A stretch of 64,000 nt of DNA from Halomonas sp. GT (GTDB lineage Bacteria; Pseudomonadota; Gammaproteobacteria; Pseudomonadales; Halomonadaceae). Both the position numbers and the translations under genes were made by a program. The stretch is taken from contig NZ_CP020562.1 in the NCBI RefSeq assembly GCF_002082565.1, positions 2,790,001 through 2,854,000 of the forward strand. The letters are read 5' to 3'. The notes under the pieces were generated by a model. It saw nothing but the letters and a program-made list of their open reading frames with translations. It was not told the origin of the DNA and did no database searches. How positions within the stretch are numbered: the stretch's first letter is position 1; each line of letters opens with the position of its first letter. Positions 27,532 to 35,796 of the stretch are shown here, one piece after another.

Positions 27532-27825
27532 TTATTGATACTCAGAGGGGTCGATTGCTTTACCTAACGAGTTACGATCTATCCAGTTACCGCCTTTAGT
27601 TTCCTTGTAACGGAAAACCACTTTATCGCCCACCGTTACCGGCAGTTCTGAATCTTCAGTTTGATAGCTATATTTTTCCCCTTCGACTACCAGGAAGTAA
27701 CGGTAGAGGTCAGGCATTCCCAACCACTCTTTAAATGGCCCTTCTCGCTCTAGTGACTGTAGCTCCCCGCGGCCTTCCAGCTTAGGAAGACGCTTACGGT
27801 TACCACGTCTAAAACCACCTGCCAT
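27532..27825 (-). CDS. Small hypothetical protein upstream of dnaB's 3' end
   Basis: 97 residues; not recognised. It has a very basic N-terminus (GGFRRGNRKRLPK), a beta-rich middle (YRYFLVVEGEKYSYQ, VTVGDKVVFRYKE) and an acidic end. Codon use looks like that of the neighbours and GGAG precedes the ATG by seven bases, so I believe it is real. The strand pattern suggests a small OB- or SH3-like barrel with a nucleic-acid-binding tail, but that is only inference. It lies downstream of dnaB on the same strand (66-bp gap). Confidence 0.6.
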   Translation of the reverse strand: MAGGFRRGNRKRLPKLEGRGELQSLEREGPFKEWLGMPDLYRYFLVVEGEKYSYQTEDSELPVTVGDKVVFRYKETKGGNWIDRNSLGKAIDPSEYQ

Positions 27826-27891
27826 TTGCTACTCCTGTCTATCTGCTTCGTCGAGGAGGAGCATTATACGTTCTCCCCCCTAACGCTCAAG

Positions 27892-29280
27892 TTAATCGCC
27901 GAACGCTTCGCCATAGCTATCGGGCGCAAGGTCTTCAAAGCGTGTGTATTTACCAATAAATGCCATATGTACCGTACCGATAGGCCCGTTACGCTGTTTA
28001 CCAATAATAAGCTCGGCAATCCCCTGGTTATCAGGATTGTCAGGGTTATACACCTCATCTCGGTAAACAAACGCAATAACGTCGGCATCCTGCTCAATCG
28101 CACCGGACTCCCGCAAATCCGACATGACAGGACGCTTATTGGGACGCTGCTCCAACGACCGGTTAAGCTGTGAAAGTGCTACAACAGGACATTGAAACTC
28201 TTTTGCCAGCCCTTTCAGCGAGCGGGATATCTCTGATATCTCACCGGTACGGTTTTCAGAGAAGCCAGGAATCTGCATTAGCTGCAGATAGTCAATCATG
28301 ATGAGCGCCATATTGCCGTGCTCACGCACCACTCTACGCAGGCGGGAGCGCATTTCATTAGGTGAAAGCGCCGCAGTATCATCTATAAATAGCTGCTTGT
28401 CTTTGAGCAGATTGACTGCAGACGTTAGTCGCGGCCAATCTTCATCTTCCAACTGCCCCGAACGCACGCGGGTTTGATCAATCCGACCCAACGAAGAGAG
28501 CATACGCAGCATTAGAGATTCTGCGGGCATCTCCATGGAGAACACCATCACCGGCTTATCGCTAGCAATAACCGCGTGTTCGACTAGATTCATGGCAAAA
28601 GTGGTTTTACCCATTGATGGGCGGCCCGCAATAATCACCAAATCTGAGGGCTGTAAGCCTGAGGTCATTTCATCGAGGTCACGAAACCCCGAGGAGAGAC
28701 CTGTCATTTCACCTTTTAGATTGAACAGCTCATCAATGCGATCAACGGCTTTGGTCAGCAGTTCGCTCATTCCGATAGGCCCACCGGTTTTCGGTCGCTC
28801 TTCAGCAATCTGAAATACTAATCGCTCAGCTTCGTTAAGCAGCTCATCAGCAGGCCGGCCCTGCGGGGAAAACGCCCCATCAGCAATTTGATTGGCCGCA
28901 CGGATTAATTTACGCAGCGTTGCCCGCTCGCGAACGATATCGGCATAAGCGCGAATATTACTGGCAGAAGGCGTATTGCGGGCCAGCTCAGCTAAGAATG
29001 CTAAACCACCCACAGTATCCAACTGGTCACGCGCTTCTAATGCCTCTGACAGCGTTATAACGTCCAACGGCTGTCCAGATTCAGCCAAATGAATCATCAC
29101 ATTGAACACCAAGCGATGCTCATAGCGGTAAAAATCATCCGCCACTAACCGTTCCGAGACATTGTCCCAGGCTTGGTTATCCAACATTAGCCCACCTAGC
29201 ACCGACTGCTCCGCCTCAAGAGAGTGCGGCGGCAGCTTTATCGCTGCCGTTTCCTGATCAGCAGAAGGCTGGTCCTGCAT
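27892..29280 (-). CDS. dnaB: Replicative DNA helicase DnaB
   Basis: Hexameric 5'-3' helicase of the replication fork. The 462 residues show the N-terminal domain (LPPHSLEAEQSVLGGLML), Walker A GRPSMGKTT, the IDYLQLMQ Walker B region, and DLRESGAIEQDADVIAFVYRDE. No intein or insertion is present. The start at 29280 is six bases after AAGGAG. It lies downstream of rplI, the usual rpsF-rpsR-rplI-dnaB order; a hairpin at 29505-29526 separates it from rplI. Confidence 0.97.
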   Translation of the reverse strand: MQDQPSADQETAAIKLPPHSLEAEQSVLGGLMLDNQAWDNVSERLVADDFYRYEHRLVFNVMIHLAESGQPLDVITLSEALEARDQLDTVGGLAFLAELARNTPSASNIRAYADIVRERATLRKLIRAANQIADGAFSPQGRPADELLNEAERLVFQIAEERPKTGGPIGMSELLTKAVDRIDELFNLKGEMTGLSSGFRDLDEMTSGLQPSDLVIIAGRPSMGKTTFAMNLVEHAVIASDKPVMVFSMEMPAESLMLRMLSSLGRIDQTRVRSGQLEDEDWPRLTSAVNLLKDKQLFIDDTAALSPNEMRSRLRRVVREHGNMALIMIDYLQLMQIPGFSENRTGEISEISRSLKGLAKEFQCPVVALSQLNRSLEQRPNKRPVMSDLRESGAIEQDADVIAFVYRDEVYNPDNPDNQGIAELIIGKQRNGPIGTVHMAFIGKYTRFEDLAPDSYGEAFGD

Positions 29281-29463
29281 AGTGAGCTCCTTAATCATAA
29301 AGCGTAGCCAATAACGATGACTATCTTAGCGGGACAATCTCAAACCCACCATAAGCGACCTATCTACGCAAAGCGACGTTCAAAAAAATTCGACCCACAC
29401 CTCAAACATTTTTGACCGTGCTTAGAGCGACATAGATTAAAAAGACATGCGGTTTGAATGACC

Positions 29464-29490
29464 AAGATCTTAAATGGTAAAGATCTTAAA
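29464..29490. repeat. Direct repeat AAGATCTTAAA, two copies
   Basis: Two 11-base copies at 29464-29474 and 29480-29490, each containing the palindrome AAGATCTT, between rplI and dnaB. Role unknown; possibly a regulatory pair in the dnaB leader. Confidence 0.35.
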
Positions 29491-29504
29491 CCTTAAATGA
29501 CAAA

Positions 29505-29526
29505 GGGCGCGGGAAGACCCGCGCCC
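29505..29526 (-). terminator. Strong hairpin after rplI
   Basis: GGGCGCGGG, loop AAGA with one adjacent base, CCCGCGCCC: nine perfect G/C-rich pairs starting 28 bp after the rplI stop. The minus-strand U-tract is only three bases, so it may attenuate rather than fully stop transcription into dnaB. Confidence 0.65.
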
Positions 29527-29554
29527 TTCGAGGCGTCAGCGTTGGCGAGAGCGT

Positions 29555-30001
29555 TTACTCTGCGACAACAACCACGCGAACAACAGCATCTACATCTGCA
29601 TGCAGGTGTAGAGCGATGTCGTATTCGCCAGTTTGGCGAATCGGACCTTGCGGCATACGTACTTCGCTCTTGGCAACTTCGATGCCAGCAGAGGAAATAG
29701 CGTCGGCCAAGTCACGAGGACCGATAGAGCCGAACAGCTTGCCTTCATCGCCTGCTTTAGAAACCAACGACAATTCGATGTCGTTAAGCTGCTCAGCACG
29801 CGCTTCAGCTTCTGCTTTACGCTCAGCGGCTTGGGCTTCAAGCTCAGCACGCTGGGCTTTGAATGCTTCAACGTTATCTTTGGTTGCCGGCACGGCTAGG
29901 CCGTAAGGAACCAAATAGTTACGACCATAACCGGGCTTTACAGTGACTTTGTCACCCAGGCCGCCCAGCTTACCAATGTTGTCGAGCAGAATGACTTCCA
30001 T
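29555..30001 (-). CDS. rplI: 50S ribosomal protein L9
   Basis: 148 residues with the L9 start [19 protein letters not shown] and [16 protein letters not shown], a long connecting helix rich in Ala, Glu and Lys (about 45-78), and the C-terminal 23S-binding domain. Normal length. It is the last gene of the rpsF operon. Confidence 0.97.
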   Translation of the reverse strand: MEVILLDNIGKLGGLGDKVTVKPGYGRNYLVPYGLAVPATKDNVEAFKAQRAELEAQAAERKAEAEARAEQLNDIELSLVSKAGDEGKLFGSIGPRDLADAISSAGIEVAKSEVRMPQGPIRQTGEYDIALHLHADVDAVVRVVVVAE

Positions 30002-30016
30002 CTCGTAAACCTCTTG

Positions 30017-30868
30017 TCAGTTGCTGCGGGCAAGGCGTGCGCGAACGTTCGCGAATGTATCAATCAGCCCCAACAGCAGCACAATGAGAATCGTGGGCCA
30101 GGTCGTGATCAGCAGCACATAAAATGCCACCAGCCACAGCCCGTTCATCCCCTTTATTCCAATAAACCCATGCACTAGCGCAATGCCAGCTACCAGCAGT
30201 GGAATCCAACCAAGCATTGCCAGAGCGTGCGCTCCCAACACCATACCCACCACGCCAAGTACGACTAAAACAGCGAACTCTTTGGGCGATAGGCGAAGTG
30301 CGTGAAACTCTTCGCGGAAGCCGCCTGGGTTATAAAGCCCAGCTTGCCAGCTTCGCGCCAACGCTAAACACGCTATAGCGGCCAACAATACCACCAAGCC
30401 TGTTACACCACCGATCACCATAGCGGCGAGCGTAGGCGCATCAATACCTTGGTTAGCAAACTCTGTCAGCATGCGATCAATCTCGGTAGAGCTTTCTCGC
30501 AGTTGCTCCAGCATTAACTGTGTTCCACCTGGCGGTATAAAAATGCCGAGTTGAACCATAACCGCTGCCGCTAATGTGCCAACGATTAACGCTTCACTCC
30601 AACGCATCCTCTCACGCAGGATAACCGCCATCAGCGTCACTAGCAGTACGCTAGCAAGTGGAATGACGTCACCTTGAGACCACCAGAAACCCGCAGGTAG
30701 TGCGGCAGCGATAATGACCGGAAGCGCAGGTGCAAAGCCTTTGCGTAAGGTTACTAGCGCGGCAATGGCTGCCCCAAACCAGAACAGCCAAGGCACTAGT
30801 GTCGCTAACGCCGCCCCGCCAATGGCATAGGGCGTGCTCCGCATAAGCCATCTCGCCAGTGCCAGCAT
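30017..30868 (-). CDS. DUF2232-type membrane protein between rpsR and rplI
   Basis: 283-residue integral membrane protein with about eight hydrophobic helices. The C-terminal half (LRLSPKEFAVLVVLGVVGMVLG ... VHGFIGIKGMNGLWLVAFYVLL, read in two pieces) matches the DUF2232 style of helix pairs; function unknown. In pseudomonads and relatives a similar gene sits at the same place, between rpsR and rplI, and in enterics it is replaced by priB. The reading frame is closed tightly between both neighbours (12 and 15 bp), so it is part of the ribosomal operon. Start ATG 30868 or GTG one codon earlier. Confidence 0.8.
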   Translation of the reverse strand: MLALARWLMRSTPYAIGGAALATLVPWLFWFGAAIAALVTLRKGFAPALPVIIAAALPAGFWWSQGDVIPLASVLLVTLMAVILRERMRWSEALIVGTLAAAVMVQLGIFIPPGGTQLMLEQLRESSTEIDRMLTEFANQGIDAPTLAAMVIGGVTGLVVLLAAIACLALARSWQAGLYNPGGFREEFHALRLSPKEFAVLVVLGVVGMVLGAHALAMLGWIPLLVAGIALVHGFIGIKGMNGLWLVAFYVLLITTWPTILIVLLLGLIDTFANVRARLARSN

Positions 30869-30880
30869 CACGTTAAACGC

Positions 30881-31108
30881 TTACTGATGGCTATCGGAGT
30901 AGGGCAGCAGTGCCAGGTAACGCGAACGCTTGATAGCAGTCGCCAACTGACGCTGATAGCGTGCTTTGGTGCCGGTGATACGGCTTGGAACGATCTTGCC
31001 GGTTTCGGTGATGTAAGCCTTCAGCGTGTCGAGATCTTTGTAGTCGATCTGCTTGACGCCTTCAGCAGTGAAGCGGCAAAACTTACGGCGACGGAAAAAA
31101 CGTGCCAT
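30881..31108 (-). CDS. rpsR: 30S ribosomal protein S18
   Basis: 75 residues: [20 protein letters not shown], then the conserved [33 protein letters not shown] precedes the ATG. The N-terminal Cys suggests the zinc-type remnant seen in many S18 proteins. It partners S6, encoded immediately upstream. Confidence 0.98.
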   Translation of the reverse strand: MARFFRRRKFCRFTAEGVKQIDYKDLDTLKAYITETGKIVPSRITGTKARYQRQLATAIKRSRYLALLPYSDSHQ

Positions 31109-31141
31109 GGACTAGCTCCTTAAAACGTGCGGTGGATGAAA

Positions 31142-31525
31142 TTAGGCAGTTTCTTCTTCAGCTTCTTCAGCGCGCGGTTTGTCTTCGCGACGCGGACGCT
31201 TTTCTTCTGCCGGCTTCATCATCGGAGAAGCTTCGGTGATCGCTTCTTTACAGCGAACAACCAAGCTGCGGATGATGGCGTCGTTGAAACGGAAGATGTT
31301 CTCGATTTCTTCGAGAGTCTCGCCGGTGCACTCAACGTTCATCAGCACGTAGTGGGCTTTGTGGATCTTGTTGATCGGGTAAGCCAGGTGACGGCGGCCC
31401 CAATCTTCCAAGCGATGCACAGTGCCACCGTTTTCGGTAACAATGCTGGTGTAGCGCTCGACCATAGCCGGCACTTGCTCGCTCTGATCCGGGTGGACCA
31501 TAAACACGATTTCATAATGACGCAT
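31142..31525 (-). CDS. rpsF: 30S ribosomal protein S6
   Basis: 127 residues from [19 protein letters not shown], with [21 protein letters not shown] and a C-terminal Glu/Arg/Pro-rich tail. The start is fixed by GGAG five bases upstream; an upstream in-frame extension crosses the 20-bp palindrome at 31561-31580 and is not coding. First gene of rpsF-rpsR-DUF2232-rplI. Confidence 0.97.
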   Translation of the reverse strand: MRHYEIVFMVHPDQSEQVPAMVERYTSIVTENGGTVHRLEDWGRRHLAYPINKIHKAHYVLMNVECTGETLEEIENIFRFNDAIIRSLVVRCKEAITEASPMMKPAEEKRPRREDKPRAEEAEEETA

Positions 31526-31560
31526 GGAATCTCCTTGCGGTTTGACAGCTTCCGGTGTGT

Positions 31561-31580
31561 ATTGATACAGCTGTATCAAT
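31561..31580 (-). promoter_or_regulatory. 20-bp perfect palindrome in the rpsF leader
   Basis: ATTGATACAGCTGTATCAAT is fully self-complementary and lies 36-55 bases upstream of the rpsF ATG. In the mRNA its second element ACAGCT can instead pair with AGCTGT about 18-23 bases downstream, enclosing ACACACCGG. Since S6:S18 is known to repress its own mRNA through a CCG-containing structured leader in many bacteria, this may be that element; a DNA operator is the alternative. Confidence 0.5.
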
Positions 31581-31689
31581 GACGACAGGGAAGCAAGGAG
31601 TTAACTGAAATGCCCTTTGTTCACCGTGAACGGTGTCATTTGGGACATCAAGCAGAACTGTTTTTCGTATTAACTGTTAACCAATACGA

Positions 31690-31715
31690 GCGCCCGCTTA
31701 AAATTAAACGGGCGC
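31690..31715. terminator. Hairpin between rlmB and rpsF
   Basis: GCGCCCG (31690-31696) pairs with CGGGCGC (31709-31715), with TTAA/TTAA able to extend the stem. It lies 22 bp after the rlmB stop. There is no U-tract on the minus strand, so it is an imperfect terminator. Confidence 0.5.
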
Positions 31716-31737
31716 AGGCATTCTAGTGGGCTGGTGC

Positions 31738-32535
31738 TTAACTTGCAAGCTGCCTCTGTCGAACTGCTTCAAACAAGCAAATGCCTGTCGCGACCGATAC
31801 GTTCAGACTGGACACCTGCCCGGCCATGGGCAACTTTGCCAAGTTATCGCAGGCTTCCCGAGTTAACCGACGCATGCCCTTCCCTTCAGCCCCCATCACT
31901 AACGCAGTCGGGCCGGTCATATCAATCTCAAACAAGCTAGCTTCCGCTTCACCAGCGGTACCGGTAATCCATACACCGGCATCTTTTAGTTTGGCCAATG
32001 TACGAGATAGGTTAGTAACCTGATAAACAGGCACTACCTCGGCTGCGCCGCAAGCTACTTTCCGCACCGTCGCGTTCAGCGGCGCGGCTTTATCTTTGGC
32101 AACAATCACACCATGGGCCCCAGCGGCATCCGCGCTGCGCAGGCACGCACCGAAATTATGCACATCGGTAACACCATCCAGCACTAACAATAACGGCGGT
32201 GCAGACGCTTGCCATGCGCGTAGCTTCAACCATAGCGACTCCTCCCCTTCAGGAACCAACGGGGGGCAAAAAGCCACAACGCCTTGGTGGGCTGCACCTT
32301 GAGTAAGCTGATCTAACAGGTCACGGGGCTGCTCTTTAATTCGTGCGCCACGGGACTGAGCACTCGCAACCACTTCCTTCAAGCGGTTACCCGCTCCCTG
32401 CTGCACCCACAACTCAACCGGCGTTTCGTCCCGGTCCAGCAGACTTTCCAGGGCGTGAACGCCATACACTTGGTCTAGCCCATCCGGAGTACGAACAGCC
32501 GGACGCGAGCCACGTCGAGACGACGACGATTTCAT
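31738..32535 (-). CDS. rlmB: 23S rRNA (guanosine-2251-2'-O)-methyltransferase RlmB
   Basis: SpoU-class 2'-O-methyltransferase of Gm2251. The 265 residues have the substrate-binding N-domain (QVYGVHALESLL) and the SPOUT knot with LVLDGVTDVHNFGACLRSADAAG, MGAEGKGMRRLTREACD and LNVSVATGICLFEAVRQR. About 20 extra basic residues lie at the N-terminus compared with E. coli. AAGGG is six bases before the ATG, and the start is two bases after the rnr stop, so it is co-transcribed with rnr. Confidence 0.95.
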   Translation of the reverse strand: MKSSSSRRGSRPAVRTPDGLDQVYGVHALESLLDRDETPVELWVQQGAGNRLKEVVASAQSRGARIKEQPRDLLDQLTQGAAHQGVVAFCPPLVPEGEESLWLKLRAWQASAPPLLLVLDGVTDVHNFGACLRSADAAGAHGVIVAKDKAAPLNATVRKVACGAAEVVPVYQVTNLSRTLAKLKDAGVWITGTAGEAEASLFEIDMTGPTALVMGAEGKGMRRLTREACDNLAKLPMAGQVSSLNVSVATGICLFEAVRQRQLAS

Positions 32536-32537
32536 GC

Positions 32538-34943
32538 TCAACCCTTATTCGGTGATGGTTTACGCGGGCCATTACGCGTGCGTCTTGGCCCGCGGCGCGT
32601 CGGCTGCTTATCAGCTGATGCCGCTGCCTTGTCAGCGCCCGCCTCTCCTCCAGCACCACCTTCTCCACCGCGGCGCTTGCGCGGCTGGCGGCGAGGACGG
32701 GGCTTCTCGTCAGCTAGTCCAAAGTCGATCTTACGATCATCCATGTCTACCCGCGCGACCTGAACCGTAAGCCCGTCACCCAAACGGTAGGTTGTGCCTG
32801 TGCGCTCACCTTTGAGGCGATGCTTTTCTGCTTCATAGTGGTAGTAGTCAGAGGGCAGCGAGGTGACATGCACCAACCCTTCGACATAGAAGTCATCCAG
32901 ACGTACAAACAGGCCAAACTGAGTCACTGAGGCGATAGTACCTTCGAACGTTTCGCCTAGCTTGTCGGACATGAACTCACACTTGAGCCAGCTTTCAACA
33001 TCACGAGTTGCCTCATCAGCCCGCCGCTCGGTCATCGAGCAGTGCTCACCCAGCTCAAGCATTTGCTCGAAGGTATAAGGGCACCACTTGCTTGGCGGAT
33101 CGACAGGCGCGCCTTCTACCCGAACAACCGTATTGGTTTGTCGTGGCCCACGAATAACCGAGCGAATAGCACGGTGTACCAACAGGTCGGGATAACGACG
33201 AATCGGCGAAGTGAAGTGCGCATAGGCCTGGTAAGCCAAGCCAAAATGGCCCTCATTCTGGGGTGAATACACCGCCTGGTTCATTGAGCGCAACATGACA
33301 GTTTGTATGATGTCAGCATCTGGGCGATCAATTATCGCCTCACGTAACGCTTGATAATCCTGAGGCGTCGGCATGTCGCCGCCACCAACGGAAAGCCCCA
33401 GCTCGCTTAAAAACAGGCGCAGCTTATCAAGGCGTTCTGGCGTCGGGCGCTCGTGAATACGATAAAGAGCGGGCAGGTCGTGCTTATCAAGGAACCGAGC
33501 GGTAGCCACGTTGGCCGCCAGCATACACTCCTCAATTAACTTATGAGCATCGTTACGGGTGCGCGGTACGATTTTTTCAATTTTGCGCTCATCATTAAAG
33601 ATAATCGCCGTTTCGGTGGTATCAAAATCAATTGCACCACGCTCTTCCCGGGCACTACGAAGCAGGCCATAAAGCTCGTGCAAATTTTGCAGCGGCTTCA
33701 CTAATGCCTTGTGTTCATTGCGCAGCACTTCACCCTCGTCACTCTCATTATCGAGAATGGCCGCCACCTTGTTATAGGTCAGGCGAGCATGGGAGTTCAT
33801 TACCGCCTCATAGAATGAGTAGCGGCTAATAGCGCCCGTCTTGGAGATATTCATCTCGCAGACCATCACAAGGCGATCTACTTGGGGATTTAACGAACAC
33901 AAGCCATTTGAGAGCAGCTCAGGCAGCATCGGCACAACTTGGCCTGGGAAGTACACCGAGTTACCCCGCGTACGCGCCTCATCATCAAGCGCGGTGCCAG
34001 GGCGCACGTAGTGCGATACATCGGCAATCGCTACCAGCAGCTTCCAACTGCCCGACTTGGTCTTCCAAGCGCACACCGCATCGTCAAAGTCTTTGGCGGA
34101 TTCATCGTCAATGGTAACCAACGGAAGCTCACGCAGATCGACACGGTGTTGCTTATCTTCCTCTAATACTTCTGCTGAAATACCGCTAGTTTGGTCAAGC
34201 ACTTCTGGCGGAAACTCAGCGGGTATATCGTAGCTACGAATCGCGATATCTATTTCCATGCCAGGATCCATCCGTTCACCCAGCACTTCGATAACTTCAC
34301 CAACTGGCTGAACTCGCGTAGCCGGTTGCTGAACGATTTTCGCTGATATCACCTGCCCGTCTTTTGCACCAGCACTTGCGGTATGAGGAATAATAACTTC
34401 CTGGGTAATGCGGGGATTCTCAGGAATCAGCACGCCAAACTCAGGTGAATTACTACGGTATACACCCACGATTGTTTGGGTATTTCGCGCAATTACATCG
34501 GCAATGGTGGCCTCATCACGACCGCGACGGTCTCGGCCACTAATACGCGCCAGCACATAATCGCCATGGAAAACACGGCGCATCTGACGCGGCGGTAATA
34601 CTAAGTCCGGCTTTTTACCATCATCACGCAGCAGGAAGCCAAAGCCATCTCGGTGGCCAAGTACCTTCCCTTTAATAAGGTCAAGCTTGTCAATTAATGC
34701 ATAAGCACCGCGGCGATCGCGCAGCACCTGTCCATCACGCTCCATGGCAGCCATACGTCGGCGAACAGCTTCAAGATGATCTTCATCTTCAATACCGAGC
34801 ATGCGACTCATGTTTTCGTGGGTAATTGGCTTGCCGTACGTTTCCAGGGCAGCTAATAAATACTCGCGGCTGGGCGCAGGATTATCATACTTTTGCGCCT
34901 CGCGCTCGGCGTGCGGATCATCACTCAACGTCCAGTACTTCAT
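32538..34943 (-). CDS. rnr: Ribonuclease R
   Basis: 3'-5' exoribonuclease of the RNB family that degrades structured RNA. The 801 residues show an N-terminal HTH-like region, two cold-shock domains, the RNB catalytic segment (VTIDDESAKDFDDAVCAW with the metal-binding Asp residues), the HFTSPIRRYPDLLVHR motif, an S1 domain (GETFEGTIASVTQFGLFVRLDDF) and a basic Arg/Lys/Gly-rich tail. Transcribed from a promoter at 35069-35097, followed by rlmB as in E. coli. Confidence 0.97.
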   Translation of the reverse strand: MKYWTLSDDPHAEREAQKYDNPAPSREYLLAALETYGKPITHENMSRMLGIEDEDHLEAVRRRMAAMERDGQVLRDRRGAYALIDKLDLIKGKVLGHRDGFGFLLRDDGKKPDLVLPPRQMRRVFHGDYVLARISGRDRRGRDEATIADVIARNTQTIVGVYRSNSPEFGVLIPENPRITQEVIIPHTASAGAKDGQVISAKIVQQPATRVQPVGEVIEVLGERMDPGMEIDIAIRSYDIPAEFPPEVLDQTSGISAEVLEEDKQHRVDLRELPLVTIDDESAKDFDDAVCAWKTKSGSWKLLVAIADVSHYVRPGTALDDEARTRGNSVYFPGQVVPMLPELLSNGLCSLNPQVDRLVMVCEMNISKTGAISRYSFYEAVMNSHARLTYNKVAAILDNESDEGEVLRNEHKALVKPLQNLHELYGLLRSAREERGAIDFDTTETAIIFNDERKIEKIVPRTRNDAHKLIEECMLAANVATARFLDKHDLPALYRIHERPTPERLDKLRLFLSELGLSVGGGDMPTPQDYQALREAIIDRPDADIIQTVMLRSMNQAVYSPQNEGHFGLAYQAYAHFTSPIRRYPDLLVHRAIRSVIRGPRQTNTVVRVEGAPVDPPSKWCPYTFEQMLELGEHCSMTERRADEATRDVESWLKCEFMSDKLGETFEGTIASVTQFGLFVRLDDFYVEGLVHVTSLPSDYYHYEAEKHRLKGERTGTTYRLGDGLTVQVARVDMDDRKIDFGLADEKPRPRRQPRKRRGGEGGAGGEAGADKAAASADKQPTRRGPRRTRNGPRKPSPNKG

Positions 34944-35068
34944 GCGATCAACATCCTTGATTGCGTTTGCGGGAGGCAGACAGTTTGCGCAGGCGCAGTG
35001 CGCTGCGGGCGGGGGGATTCAGCCATTGATCGACTGAAAAACATCATGTTTTGTTTGGTCATAACTGC

Positions 35069-35097
35069 ATTATAGCGCTGCCCGCTCAATCACCCAA
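35069..35097 (-). promoter_or_regulatory. Sigma-70 promoter for rnr-rlmB
   Basis: On the minus strand, -35 TTGGGT (35092-35097) and a perfect -10 TATAAT (35069-35074) are separated by 17 bases. The -10 lies about 126 bp upstream of the rnr ATG. Confidence 0.6.
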
Positions 35098-35150
35098 CCA
35101 CCTAGCACGGCAATTGTACGATTTTAGTGATAAAAAACAGTTACCGGGTC

Positions 35151-35178
35151 TTGCAATTAAACGAGGCCTCGGTATCAT
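35151..35178 (+). promoter_or_regulatory. Promoter of the tRNA-Leu array
   Basis: -35 TTGCAA (35151-35156), 16 bases, -10 TATCAT (35173-35178), followed by a GC-rich discriminator (ACGCGCC) directly before the first tRNA at 35190. A GC-rich discriminator is typical of stable-RNA promoters under stringent control. Confidence 0.6.
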
Positions 35179-35189
35179 ACGCGCCACTT

Positions 35190-35276
35190 GCCCAGATGGC
35201 GGAATTGGTAGACGCGCTAGCTTCAGGTGCTAGTGTCCGTATGGACGTGGAGGTTCAAGTCCTCTTCTGGGCACCA
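35190..35276 (+). tRNA. tRNA-Leu (anticodon CAG), copy 1
   Basis: 87 nt including encoded CCA. The acceptor stem GCCCAGA pairs with TCTGGGC; the anticodon loop is TTCAGGT with CAG; a long variable arm (TGTCCGTATGGACG) is as expected for a class II tRNA; the T-loop has GTTCAAG. It reads CUG codons. It differs from copies 2 and 3 at the last acceptor pair (A-T instead of G-C). Confidence 0.97.
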
Positions 35277-35379
35277 TCTTGTATCATGTTACCCCCTTTT
35301 CATGATGTAAATGGTGCAGCAGCAAGCAGTCGTATTAGAAATAGTAGTGAGAAAAAGCATTAGCAAGATGTTTGTATTC

Positions 35380-35466
35380 GCCCAGGTGGCGGAATTGGTA
35401 GACGCGCTAGCTTCAGGTGCTAGTGTCCGTATGGACGTGGAGGTTCAAGTCCTCTCCTGGGCACCA
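35380..35466 (+). tRNA. tRNA-Leu (anticodon CAG), copy 2
   Basis: 87 nt with encoded CCA; identical to copy 3 and differing from copy 1 only in the seventh acceptor pair (GCCCAGG with CCTGGGC). About 100 bp separate it from copy 1. No separate promoter was recognised, so one precursor is likely. Confidence 0.97.
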
Positions 35467-35509
35467 TACGAATACAGACAGCAGTAAGATCCAGTAGCAA
35501 AAATGATGT

Positions 35510-35596
35510 GCCCAGGTGGCGGAATTGGTAGACGCGCTAGCTTCAGGTGCTAGTGTCCGTATGGACGTGGAGGTTCAAGTCCTCTCCTGGGCACCA
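35510..35596 (+). tRNA. tRNA-Leu (anticodon CAG), copy 3
   Basis: 87 nt, same sequence as copy 2, starting 44 bp after it. No integrase gene or target-site duplication was found downstream, so the tRNA end is not marked as an integration site. Confidence 0.97.
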
Positions 35597-35727
35597 TTTC
35601 AAGGGTTCAATTCACATCAGCTCTGATCAACATTTCATCATCCGCTTCTCAGCAATTTATCTGCCACATTCTCTTTTTGCCACACTCCTTTTCTACCACG
35701 CACATTTCTTGCCGTTATTACTATTTA

Positions 35728-35741
35728 TCTAGATATCTAGA
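35728..35741. repeat. 14-bp perfect palindrome after the tRNA array
   Basis: TCTAGATATCTAGA is self-complementary, between the last tRNA and the 3' end of the endonuclease gene. No U-tract; role unknown. Confidence 0.3.
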
Positions 35742-35796
35742 AAGGCCTGCTAAAAAACCGCTCAAGCATAACTCTTCGCTCTCACGGTGTTTTGTA

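Noticed and set aside
35190..35596. Long near-identical repeats spaced by 44-103 bp that could look like a CRISPR or phage attachment array
   Set aside because: Each 87-base repeat folds as a complete class II tRNA-Leu with encoded CCA. No cas or integrase genes and no duplicated tRNA 3' end were seen.
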